This document shows, in pieces, positions 8,216 through 16,600 of a stretch of DNA of 64,000 nucleotides. Every line of letters starts with the position of its first letter. The stretch's first letter is position 1. Below the pieces are notes generated by a model. It did no database searches, was not told the origin of the DNA, and saw only the letters and a program-made list of their open reading frames with translations. The DNA comes from VXPQ01 sp965117025 (GTDB lineage: Bacteria; Bacteroidota; Rhodothermia; Rhodothermales; VXPQ01): assembly GCA_965117025.1 (NCBI GenBank), contig OZ220746.1, forward strand, positions 2,666,001 through 2,730,000, given 5' to 3'. Made by a program: the position numbers and the translations under genes.

Positions 8216-8934
8216 CAGCCGTCGAGCGTTTTTTCCTCGATCGCATACGAATGAATTCCGCATTCCATCTTCTCATGCTCCTGCCAGCGGCCCGAACGAA
8301 TATTCTGGCCGTTCTTGACGGGTTTTGTGCAGGGAATGCAGCCGATACTCGGATATCCCCAGTCATGCATTGGGTTGTAGGGTAGCTCGTGCAGGGTTAT
8401 GTATTGTCGAACATCCTGGTCTGTCCAGGAGGCCATCGGATTGATTTTGACAATATTATGGGTGGGTTCCCATTCCACGACCGCAGTATTTCTACGCGTG
8501 GGGGACTGGTCGCGCCGGACAGCAGTGACCCAGGCGTCTTTCGAGGCCAGAAATTGCCTGAGCGGCTGCACCTTGCGAAGAAAACAGCAACGATCCGGAT
8601 TGGTGCGCCACAGGTTGGCGCCTTCCTGGGCTGCCTGGTCTCGCAGGGATAGTTCCGAATGAAGACGAAGAATTTTAATCCCCAGACGCTTTTCAAGCCG
8701 GATTTTCAGGTCGTATGCTTCAGGAAAGAGCAGATCCGTATCCAGATAGAACACGATAGCGGTTGGTCGGACGCGTGAAAGGATATGCATCAACGCCACG
8801 CCGGACAGGCCGAAACCGGTACCCGTGGCCACATTCGAACCAAAGGTTTCGAAGGTCCATGCGAGTACGTCTTCCGGCCAGGCATTCTCCAACCGCATGT
8901 TTGCTTCACGGATTTCGTTTTGTGTCAAACTCAT
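8215..8934 (-). CDS. cysH: Assimilatory APS/PAPS reductase with [4Fe-4S] motif
   Basis: 239 residues. The sequence has CCFLRKVQPL and GCIPCTKPV, the two cysteine pairs that bind a [4Fe-4S] cluster in bacterial APS-type reductases. It also has the C-terminal KMECGIH with the catalytic cysteine. Motifs TGTGFGLSGVALMH and FYLDTDLLFPEAYDL fit the PP-loop fold. The two Cys pairs suggest APS rather than PAPS as preferred substrate, with thioredoxin as reductant, giving sulfite for the reductase encoded upstream in the same operon. It overlaps the preceding methyltransferase gene by 4 bp and the following gene by 1 bp. No ATP sulfurylase is in the window. Confidence 0.93.
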   Translation of the reverse strand: MSLTQNEIREANMRLENAWPEDVLAWTFETFGSNVATGTGFGLSGVALMHILSRVRPTAIVFYLDTDLLFPEAYDLKIRLEKRLGIKILRLHSELSLRDQAAQEGANLWRTNPDRCCFLRKVQPLRQFLASKDAWVTAVRRDQSPTRRNTAVVEWEPTHNIVKINPMASWTDQDVRQYITLHELPYNPMHDWGYPSIGCIPCTKPVKNGQNIRSGRWQEHEKMECGIHSYAIEEKTLDG

Positions 8935-9752
8935 AATAATACAGAAGCAGTTGGGGGTTGATTGTAAACGAACGAATCATGCAATGCTCTGTCTGAAGAT
9001 ACGAGTCCTTTGTTAAACCATGTTATTCGGGAATGAAGCGATACCACTTCGCCGATAACAATGGTTGCGGGTGCGGTGCATCCGAGACTGAGCAGACCGA
9101 TGGTCCTGAGTGTGCCGGACACGGTTCTCTGTTTTCGAGTTGCAGCGGATTCGATGATTGCAGCCGGAGTTTCAGGATTGAGCCCTGCTCCGATCAATTG
9201 CCCGACAATCCAGTCGAGGCGGCCAAGGCCCATCAAAATGACAAGGGTGCCCAAGCGCGCCAAAGCGTTCCAGTCCGGTGACCGGCCGGGCGTACACGAG
9301 TGCCCTGTTACGACAGTGAATGCGGGGGATATGTTGCGATGCGTGACGGGAATACCGCTGAAGGCTGGCGCAGCGATCGCACTCGAAATACCGGGAATCA
9401 CCTGAAACGGGATGTTTGCCTCAGTGAGTGCAAGGCATTCTTCGCCGCCGCGTCCAAATACGAAAGGATCGCCTCCTTTCAGGCGAACCACGCTCCGGCA
9501 TCGTCGGGCCCGATCGATGAGTATGCTATTAATGGCCTCCTGAGGCATGGAATGCTTCCCGGGCGCTTTTCCGGCATAGATGCGCTCGGCGTCCATCCGG
9601 ATGCAATCCAGAAGGTCGGGGTGGACGAGTCTATCGAATACCACCACTTCCGCTTGGCGGAGAAGGCGAAGTCCGCCTGCGGTGATCAAATCAGGATCAC
9701 CGGGTCCCGCGCCTACAAGATAGACGGTTCCATGTTCAGGTTGGTTGTGCAT
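8931..9752 (-). CDS. cobA: Uroporphyrinogen-III C-methyltransferase (SUMT)
   Basis: 273 residues from the ATG at 9752; the frame stays open upstream to 9899, but that extension lies in the sulfite reductase gene and has no homology. Motifs are VYLVGAGPGDPDLITAGGLRLL at the N-terminus, VVRLKGGDPFVFGRGGEE, and PVTHRNISPAFTVVTGH. SUMT transfers two methyl groups from S-adenosylmethionine to uroporphyrinogen III to give precorrin-2, which feeds siroheme for the sulfite reductase. The start overlaps the end of the reductase gene by 17 bp and the stop overlaps cysH by 4 bp. It lacks the fused CysG N-terminal half, which is the separate gene at 7490. Confidence 0.93.
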   Translation of the reverse strand: MHNQPEHGTVYLVGAGPGDPDLITAGGLRLLRQAEVVVFDRLVHPDLLDCIRMDAERIYAGKAPGKHSMPQEAINSILIDRARRCRSVVRLKGGDPFVFGRGGEECLALTEANIPFQVIPGISSAIAAPAFSGIPVTHRNISPAFTVVTGHSCTPGRSPDWNALARLGTLVILMGLGRLDWIVGQLIGAGLNPETPAAIIESAATRKQRTVSGTLRTIGLLSLGCTAPATIVIGEVVSLHSRITWFNKGLVSSDRALHDSFVYNQPPTASVLL

Positions 9753-11607
9753 GGCTCCGGTATTTTTCCACGATCCGGTCAAGTTCTTCGTTGCCGATCC
9801 GTGCGCAGTAGTTGCCGAATGGTTCTCCCGCCTGCCTGTCTTTTCGAAACGCATACAGAATAGGCCGGAGTACGGGGACAATGTCGTCGAGCGGCACAAG
9901 GTCTTTGAACAGTCTGTTCAGGCGTGTACCGTCCGACCGTCCCCCAAGGAACAGTGCGTATCGATCGCGAGATCGCCCTACAAGTCCGATATCGGCTACG
10001 TAAGGCCGGGCGCACCCGTTGGGGCAGCCGGTCATGCGGATCGAAAGGAGTTCGTCCTGCAAGCCCAGATTTCCCAATTCTTTCTCGAGAAGGTCGATCA
10101 CCGAGGGCAGGACCCGCTCGGATTCGCTCAGTGCAAGGCCGCAGGTTGGCATTGCCGGACAGGCCATGGAGTATTTCCGGGCATTCGACAGCTCGGCAGG
10201 TCGGGCAATGCCGTACGTGTCGAGCAGATCGTTCAGTTTCGTACGTACGGCTCCATCCAGATCGGTGAGCAGAATGTCATGATTAGGAGTGAGTCGTACT
10301 CCGGGCCGAAACTGCTCGATGATCGTCTTGAGTCCTGATTTGAGTCGGATCCTGTCCGTATCCATGATGCGTCCGTTTTCTACGGAAATGCCGAAAAACC
10401 AACGCCCGTTCAATTGTTTGCGCCAGCCAAGATAAAGATTGTTCTGCAGCGGTTCGGTGCTGCGCGGCGGCTCGAGAGAATAGCCAAGCCGCCGTTCCAG
10501 TTCGCGAACGAACCGGTCGAGTCCCCAATCGTCGATCAGATATTTCATACGGGCATGACGGCGGTTCGTCCGGTCGCCATGATCTCGCTGGATCGTAACG
10601 ATGGCGCTTGTAACCTCGATCAGTTTCAACGCAGGCACAAAACCGATTAGACTTCCCAGACGAGGATACGTCTGTGGCTTCTTGTGGGTCATACCCAGTC
10701 CGCCCCCCGCGAGCAGGTTAAATCCGGCGAGCGTTTCGTTTTCGACGATGGCAATAAGACCCACATCCTGGGTGTATACATCGATACTGTTGTCGCCGGG
10801 ATAGGCTACGCCTATTTTAAATTTTCGCGGCAGGTATGCCCGACCGTACAACGGCTCTTCGTTTGTTGTCCCCCGGTGATCGTTCGGGGGGTGTTCCTGG
10901 ACCGTTCCGGAGAGGCTGTTATACACTTTATCGCCTTCGAGCCACACTTCGTGATAGGCGCGCGTCCGGGGCAGCAAAGCTTCCGCAAGGCGATTTACTT
11001 CGAGTTCGATCGCTTCGTGGACGGGGTGGGTGGCCGGGGCGGGCGACAACATCGTATTTCGCACTACATCCCCGCATGCAGCAAGGGTCGTCAGCAGGAT
11101 ATCGTTGATCGCGCGCAGCGTACCCTTCAGGTTTGTCTTGATTACGCCGTGCAGTTGGATTCCTTGCCGGGTTGTGATGCGAAGCGTTCCGTTGCCATAG
11201 CGATCGGCAAGCATATCGTGCACCAGATACTGGTCTGCCGTGAGGCGCCCGGAAGGGATTCTCGAACGCACCATGAACATATGTTGCTTTTCCCTCTTTT
11301 TTTTGTCCCGGTCTTGCTGCTGGTAGATTCCGTGGAATTTCAGGAGCTGTTTCCCTGTTTCGTCAAAGTGGTCGTCGGAATCGCGGAGGTCTTCCTGCAG
11401 GTTTCCGCGCAGGTTCCGTCCGGCGATTTTTATATGTTCCACTCCCAGGGACCGCTGCGCCCTCGCCTGGCCGTTTGAACCCGGCCCGTCTTTTCTGTTG
11501 TCGGGCGACAGGGAAGCCTTTCGCTGCCCGCCCCTCTGCGCGTTGCCTTGTTGGGGTATCAGGGTCGGAAGAGTGGATTTTCCTGTTTTGATTTTTTTGG
11601 ACGACAT
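9736..11607 (-). CDS. Assimilatory sulfite reductase haemoprotein (siroheme, [4Fe-4S])
   Basis: 623 residues from the ATG at 11607. The frame can be extended to a TTG at 11721, but that would run through a terminator hairpin, so 11607 is preferred. The siroheme/[4Fe-4S] ligands are visible as CPAMPTC (about C483 and C489) and TGCPNGC (about C528 and C532). Other landmarks are TRQGIQLHGVIKTNLKG and NVLAGGG-like FNLLAGGGLGMTH. The first ~50 residues are basic and low-complexity, beyond the usual family start. It reduces sulfite to sulfide with six electrons. This is the first gene of the five-gene sulfur operon; the leader upstream (11608-12053) has a promoter, operator-like repeat and attenuator-like hairpins. 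Confidence 0.93.
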   Translation of the reverse strand: MSSKKIKTGKSTLPTLIPQQGNAQRGGQRKASLSPDNRKDGPGSNGQARAQRSLGVEHIKIAGRNLRGNLQEDLRDSDDHFDETGKQLLKFHGIYQQQDRDKKKREKQHMFMVRSRIPSGRLTADQYLVHDMLADRYGNGTLRITTRQGIQLHGVIKTNLKGTLRAINDILLTTLAACGDVVRNTMLSPAPATHPVHEAIELEVNRLAEALLPRTRAYHEVWLEGDKVYNSLSGTVQEHPPNDHRGTTNEEPLYGRAYLPRKFKIGVAYPGDNSIDVYTQDVGLIAIVENETLAGFNLLAGGGLGMTHKKPQTYPRLGSLIGFVPALKLIEVTSAIVTIQRDHGDRTNRRHARMKYLIDDWGLDRFVRELERRLGYSLEPPRSTEPLQNNLYLGWRKQLNGRWFFGISVENGRIMDTDRIRLKSGLKTIIEQFRPGVRLTPNHDILLTDLDGAVRTKLNDLLDTYGIARPAELSNARKYSMACPAMPTCGLALSESERVLPSVIDLLEKELGNLGLQDELLSIRMTGCPNGCARPYVADIGLVGRSRDRYALFLGGRSDGTRLNRLFKDLVPLDDIVPVLRPILYAFRKDRQAGEPFGNYCARIGNEELDRIVEKYRSHAQPT

Positions 11608-11648
11608 ATCGCAAAGGGCGTGGGTATGAGTACTCGAAATATGCGAGA

Positions 11649-11663
11649 GGCCGGAAAACGGCC
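11649..11663 (-). other. Small hairpin between terminator and sulfite reductase start
   Basis: Read on the minus strand, GGCCG and CGGCC are separated by TTTTC, just after the T-tract of the intrinsic terminator and about 40 nt before the start codon. It may be part of the alternative folds of the leader or a second weak pause site. No further function can be assigned. Confidence 0.35.
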
Positions 11664-11665
11664 AC

Positions 11666-11699
11666 AAAAAAACCCGCTTACCTGTGAAGGGAAGCGGGT
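11666..11699 (-). terminator. Intrinsic terminator/attenuator in the 5' leader of the sulfite reductase operon
   Basis: On the minus strand the arms ACCCGCTT (11699-11692) and AAGCGGGT (11679-11672) pair perfectly, with a further CCT/AGG pairing in the loop, followed by a run of seven T (11672-11666). It lies after the leader peptide stop and 59 bp before the sulfite reductase ATG. No gene on this strand ends just upstream, so it is best explained as a conditional terminator (attenuator) for the operon behind it. Confidence 0.75.
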
Positions 11700-11761
11700 C
11701 GGTATCTTGGACGGCCGTCAAGTGCGGCGTCGACTGCGCATTTTCAGGCGGTACAGGATCG

Positions 11762-11839
11762 TCAGGTTTGTTGTAATCCCTCCAGAGGCGGCATATTGCG
11801 GGTCATGCCCCGCATACACATACATAGAGACATACGCAT
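11762..11839 (-). CDS. Putative Met/Cys-rich leader peptide of the sulfur operon
   Basis: A 25-codon frame with ATG at 11839 and TGA at 11764-11762, beginning MRMSLCMCMRGMTRNM. Six of the first sixteen residues are methionine and two are cysteine, with TGT ATG TGT ATG as four consecutive codons. A GCAGGGA sequence lies about 9-13 nt before the ATG, partly in the arm of a hairpin. The codons are followed at once by a 6-bp hairpin (TGCGGG 11814-11809 with CCCGCA 11802-11797), whose second arm repeats the ACCCGC sequence of the terminator's first arm. This arrangement is that of a translation-coupled attenuator. The alternative is that the TATG-rich stretch is simple low-complexity DNA. Confidence 0.45.
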   Translation of the reverse strand: MRMSLCMCMRGMTRNMPPLEGLQQT

Positions 11840-11848
11840 TAGCGTATC

Positions 11849-11898
11849 CCTGCCGGGGCGAACCGGCAGGCGATTCCTGTGCGCAGAGGGCGCACAGG
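11849..11898 (-). promoter_or_regulatory. Two strong hairpins in the sulfur operon 5' leader
   Basis: Two perfect stems lie side by side in the transcribed leader: CCTGTGCGC with GCGCACAGG (11898-11876, loop of 5) and CCTGCCGG with CCGGCAGG (11870-11849, loop of 6). The second arm of the latter contains the purine-rich sequence that would serve the leader peptide start at 11839. I do not recognise a known riboswitch consensus (no SAM-I-type GGAGGGACTGGCCC pattern). Confidence 0.5.
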
Positions 11899-12024
11899 CG
11901 GTAGAACTATACGTCGTATCGATGAAGCCGTACATGAGCACGGAAACACGTATGGTTTGGGTTGTACTGCGCCGGGCTCGGAAATACAAGTTATTGAACA
12001 AGCGCCCTGCACAAGTAAGGCGCA

Positions 12025-12053
12025 ATTATACGGCAAGGAATGCCGTAAGACAA
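12025..12053 (-). promoter_or_regulatory. Sigma-70-like promoter of the sulfur operon with operator-like inverted repeat
   Basis: Read on the minus strand: TTGTCT (12053-12048), a 17-bp spacer, then a perfect TATAAT (12030-12025). The spacer holds a perfect 7-bp inverted repeat TACGGCA-TTCCT-TGCCGTA (12047-12029), which overlaps the -10 element. A dimeric repressor or activator binding there would control transcription initiation. The predicted transcript start is about 410 nt before the sulfite reductase ATG, giving the long leader described above. Confidence 0.6.
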
Positions 12054-12080
12054 ATCGTTTTTGCACAGAAAGCGCTTTTA

Positions 12081-12110
12081 TTTTCCCCTTTAATAGATTA
12101 AAAGGGAAAA
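12081..12110. repeat. A+T-rich 14-bp inverted repeat
   Basis: Arms TTTTCCCCTTTAAT and ATTAAAAGGGAAAA pair over 14 bp with one mismatch and a 2-nt centre. It lies 28 bp upstream of the sulfur-operon -35 box and about 180 bp upstream of the plus-strand oxidoreductase start (12294). It may be an operator shared by the divergent genes or a transcription barrier between them. Confidence 0.45.
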
Positions 12111-12293
12111 GAATTTTGTTTTCACGAAAATTGCAAAAAAAGATGCGTCGATGTGTCCCATTTCTTACGTTTACCATGCCGGAGAGCGTCGGAGTCGAGG
12201 GCAGGAAGAGGAGAGTTTGTTGTTTCGGAGTCCCGGCACATTGGGCGCATTGCCTGAATCGCGGGCTTTACTAACGCACATTTTGGAGACATC

Positions 12294-13628
12294 ATGAAAA
12301 AGGGGAATTTTTCTCGCCGCACCTTTCTTCGGAACGCCTCGTTGACGGCGGCAGGAGTAACGATCGTGCCCAGGCACGTGCTTGGCGGCGTGGGGTATCG
12401 CCCTCCCAGCGATCTCCTGAACATTGCAAGCATAGGCGCCGGTGGCATTGCAAATCAAAATCTCGGGAATGTGGAATCCGAGAATATCGTGGCGCTGGCC
12501 GATCCCGATTGGGACCGGGCCTCCAGAGCTTTCGAGAAGTTCTCGCAAGCAGTCAAATACAAGGATTTTCGGCGGATGTTCGACGAGAGTGGTGATGACA
12601 TCGATGCTGTGATCGTGGCGACGCCGGATCATACGCATGCCGTGGCGGCCAGTATGGCTATGCAACTTGGCAAGCATGTCTATGTGCAGAAGCCGCTCAC
12701 GAGGACGATCGGGGAGGCCCGGCGTTTGCTTGAATTGGCTGGGCAATACAATGTGGTCACGCAGATGGGCAATCAGGGGCATTCCCACGATGATGGACGC
12801 CGTCTCATCGAATGGGTGCATGCCGGTGCGATAGGGACGGTCCGCGAAGCGCATATCTGGACGAATCGTCCTATCTGGCCGCAAGGCATACCGATCCCTG
12901 AAACCAGCATGACTCCTCCGGAACATATGGACTGGGATGTCTGGCTTGGACCTGCTCCCCAGGTGCCGTATCACGATTCGTATGCGCCGTTCACGTGGCG
13001 AGGCTGGGTGGATTGGGGCACCAGCGCGCTGGGAGACATGGGCGCCCATCTCATTGACCATGCGTACTGGGCCCTGGATCTCGATTATCCTGATTCAGTC
13101 TGGACCAGTTCGACGCCGTTTGAGCGGGAAGACCATGCCGCGTGGCCCCAGTCCCAGATGACACAGTACGAATTTACCGGCAAAGACGGGCGGGCTATCC
13201 GGATGATGTGGTATGACGGGGGCCTCATCGCCCCGAGGCCGGCGGCGTTGCCCGACGATGTAAGGCTCATACCGGGGGGCGGTGCGCTTCTGGTTGGCGA
13301 CAAGGGGGTACTGCTGTACGACACGTACGGCCACAATCCGCGCCTGTACCCGGAGACGCTGATGGAAGAATATGCAGATGTTCCGCAGACGCTTCCCCGG
13401 ATTCAGGAAAGCCACGAGATGAACTGGGTGAATGCATGCAAGGGGCTTGCCGAAGCCACTTGCCCGTTTTCCTATGCCGTACCGCTCACCGAGGTGATGT
13501 TGCTGGGGGTCGTTGCCATGCAGCATAATGGGTTGATCAAGTACGATGGGGCAACGATGAGCATCCCCAATGCTCCGGAGGCTGAGCAGTATCTGCATCG
13601 TCCGTATCGCGAGGGCTGGGAGATATAG
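12294..13628 (+). CDS. Tat-exported Gfo/Idh/MocA family oxidoreductase
   Basis: 444 residues. A Tat signal (FSRRTFLRNASLTAAG) is followed by the nucleotide-binding strand NIASIGAGGIANQNL, then HVYVQKPLTRTIGEAR, where the usual EKP reads QKP (lysine kept), and the sub-group motif TQMGNQGHSHDDGRRLIEW. WDVWLGPAPQVPY and GDMGAHLIDHAYWALDL belong to the C-terminal domain. A GGAG ribosome-binding site lies 7 nt before the ATG. The gene is followed after 3 bp by the PVC-type cytochrome gene, so the two are probably co-translated and may act together in periplasmic oxidation of a sugar derivative. Substrate unknown. Confidence 0.88.
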   Translation: MKKGNFSRRTFLRNASLTAAGVTIVPRHVLGGVGYRPPSDLLNIASIGAGGIANQNLGNVESENIVALADPDWDRASRAFEKFSQAVKYKDFRRMFDESGDDIDAVIVATPDHTHAVAASMAMQLGKHVYVQKPLTRTIGEARRLLELAGQYNVVTQMGNQGHSHDDGRRLIEWVHAGAIGTVREAHIWTNRPIWPQGIPIPETSMTPPEHMDWDVWLGPAPQVPYHDSYAPFTWRGWVDWGTSALGDMGAHLIDHAYWALDLDYPDSVWTSSTPFEREDHAAWPQSQMTQYEFTGKDGRAIRMMWYDGGLIAPRPAALPDDVRLIPGGGALLVGDKGVLLYDTYGHNPRLYPETLMEEYADVPQTLPRIQESHEMNWVNACKGLAEATCPFSYAVPLTEVMLLGVVAMQHNGLIKYDGATMSIPNAPEAEQYLHRPYREGWEI

Positions 13629-13631
13629 CGG

Positions 13632-16600
13632 ATGTTTGCGGTTGTTCGCGGCTGGGGGAGAAGGCTTCTCCGGCTTGTTTTGCCGGTATCGGCGCTTGCT
13701 GCGCTCGCAATGTTTGCGAATGTGGAGCGCGGCGGGCCGGGCGATTTCAGGGAAGCCCCCCCATACGAGCCCGTCGAGGCGCTTGCCACGCTCGAAGTGG
13801 CTGAAGGCTTTCAGGTCGAAACATTCGCCGCGGAGCCGCTGATTGCCGATCCGGTGGACATGATGGTGGACGAATACGGCCGCCTTTATGTCGTGGAAAT
13901 GCCGGGATATCCTCTGGATACCGGGGGTACGGGTCGTGTCATGCGGCTCATGGATACGGATGGCGATGCATATCCTGACACGAGCATCGTATTTGCCGAT
14001 GGCTTCACGTTGCCGACCGGTATCATGCGATGGAAGGATGGGGTGCTGGTGACCGATGCCCCCGATGTCATTTATCTGGAAGACAGGGACGGCGATGGCA
14101 AAGCGGACCACAGGGAAGTCGTGCTGACGGGTTTCGCCCTGTCAAACCCTCAGCACAACTTCAACAACCCGTTGTACGGCATCGACAATGGTATTTATCT
14201 GGCCAATAACGGGCCGATATACACCACAGCCCATGCCGACCGGTTCGGTGATTTCGGAAGCGGCGTGCATTTTCCCGACCGTCCGGAAGGGCCTGCCCTT
14301 GCGCGCAACGCAAACGGGCGCAATGTACGTTTTCGACCGGACACGGGACAGTTGGAGGAATTGTCCGGCGCTTCGCAGTTCGGGCACGCGTTCGATCCAT
14401 GGGGGCGGCATTTTCTGGTCAGTAATGCCCACCACCACTACCATGAGGTCATTGCCGCGAGGTATTTGCGCAGGAATCCCGGACTTCCGGTGCGCGAGGC
14501 GGTGGCCTATTCGTCCGATCACGGCAATGCTGCGGAAGTTTTTCCCGTTACGATCGGCCCGGAACACCAACTGCTTACCGATCGCGGCGTGTTTACTTCG
14601 GCGGCCGGGCTGACATACTACACGGGCGGCGCCTTTCCTGAGCCGTTCGATCAGGTGACGTTCGTTACCGAATCGGTGCATAATCTGGTGCACGCCGATA
14701 TCGTGGAAGATGCCGGGGCGGCATTCACGGCAAAACGCCTGTACGAGGGAAAAGAATTTCTGGCCTCCACGGACAGCTGGTTTCGTCCGGTGAACACGTA
14801 TGTAGGGCCGGACGGCGCGCTCTATATCGTGGATTACTATCGAAAGATCGTTGAACATCCAGAGTGGATGGATGAGGAGGCGATTTCGTCCGGACAGTTG
14901 TACGCCGGCAATGACCGGGGGCGCATTTATCGTATCAGTGTGCAGGGGGCGCCGGAGGGCGACTGGCTGGACGCGGTGGACATGACCGGCATGCCCGATG
15001 GAGATCTGGCGGGCTTGCTGGGGCATGGGAACGCGTGGTGGCGCCTGCATGCCCAACGGTTGCTTGTAGACAGGCAGGCAATCGGGGTCGGACCTGTGCT
15101 GACACGCATGGTGCGGGGAGACGGAAGCGCTTTTGCCCGTTTGCATGCGCTCTGGACCCTGCACGGACTTGGGTTGCTGGAAGCGGATGTGCTCCGGGCA
15201 GCGTTGTCGGATACCCATCCCGGCGTGCGCGCCCAGGCTGTCCGGCTCGCAGAAATCCTCGACGAAACGCATGGGGCGGCGGTATTCGAAAACGACCTGA
15301 TTGCGATGGTGGACGATGCGGATCCCAAGGTGCGTTTTCAGTTGTTGCTGACGTTGGGTGATCTTTCCACGGATCAGGCGGCGGTAGCGCGGGATCGCTT
15401 GCTGGAACGGGATCTGAGTGATCCGTGGGTGCAGATGGCATCGCTTACCGCGGGCGCTACTCCGAACATTGAGGCGATTGTTCGTGCTGTGCAGGCGTTC
15501 GGTGATCGGGTCGAAGGGTGTTTGTACGTACGGCGCGTGGCGGCGCGTACGGGCGCTGCAGGGCCAGAAGCGGATATTCGGGAGGCCATCCGGTTTGCGC
15601 TCGCATCACGAGGCAAGGGCTGCCCTGAGATACTTGAAGGGCTTGCCGATGGACTGGCCCGGCGTACCGGACGCAGGTCGGGCGGCGATGCGCCTGATAT
15701 CGATAGCAAGGGGCTTCTGCACACCTTCTATGAAGAGACTGACCCGAATATTCGCCGGGGATTGCTGGCTCTGCTGCGCCATGGCGCGCCTTTTGATACA
15801 GATCCCGCCCAAGCTGTGGCCCTGGCCGCTTCACCGGCGGAGCCGACCTTGCGTCGCACAGACATGCTGGCGCTGGTGGAAATGGGCGCCGCCGGCGAGG
15901 TGGTTCCGGCGTTGCGCGATCTGGTCACCCGATCTGCTTCGGAGGCCAAAGTGCAGGAAGCGGCTGTGCGTGTACTGGGAGGTGTGCCTGGAGACGATGT
16001 GGGGCGGTTTCTGCTGGATGCGTATCCCCGCCTTTCCGCCGGCGCGCGCGGAGAAGCACTGAATGCCCTCTTGCGATCTGAATCCCGTATGCATTTGTTG
16101 CTCGATGCGGTGGAGGCGGGGGATGTAAGCCGCTTGGCCCTTGGCTGGAATCGGCGCGTGCGTCTGATGCGGGATACGGAGGGTGCAGTGAAGGCGCGCG
16201 CCCGGAGTTTGCTGCGGGCTACGGATGCCTCCCGCGCCGATGTGATGCGCACCTATGAAGCGGCCCTGGACCTGTCCGGCGATGCCGGACGCGGACAAGC
16301 CGTGTATTTTTCCGTATGTGCTCGATGCCATGGAGTCGCTGTTTCGGAGAACGCCGGTTCGAATGCTCTTTTCGGCCCCGACCTGGGTACCGTTCGGCAC
16401 TGGCCGGCCCGAGCGCTACTGGAAGCCATCCTGGTTCCGGAGAGGACGATTGCGGACGGCTACGAGCTATGGAGGTTGGAGTGGCGGGGCGATGCGCCAA
16501 TTACGGGGATTCTACATGCAGAGACTTCTTCTTCCGTCACGCTGGTTACGGAAGAAGGCCGCGAGGAAGTAGTGCTGCGTACGGAGATCGAACTGTTGCG

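Noticed and set aside
11608..11721. Longer sulfite reductase start at TTG 11721
   Set aside because: It would translate through the intrinsic terminator hairpin (11699-11666) and adds 38 residues with no family similarity; ATG 11607 is a better start.
11762..12025. 87-residue minus-strand frame covering the whole sulfur operon leader
   Set aside because: The upstream part crosses two perfect hairpins and shows no protein-like composition; only the last 25 codons, with their own ATG, are plausible.
11608..12053. SAM-I (S-box) riboswitch ahead of the sulfur operon
   Set aside because: The conserved SAM-I core sequences and kink-turn pattern were not found; the Met/Cys leader peptide explains the terminator better.
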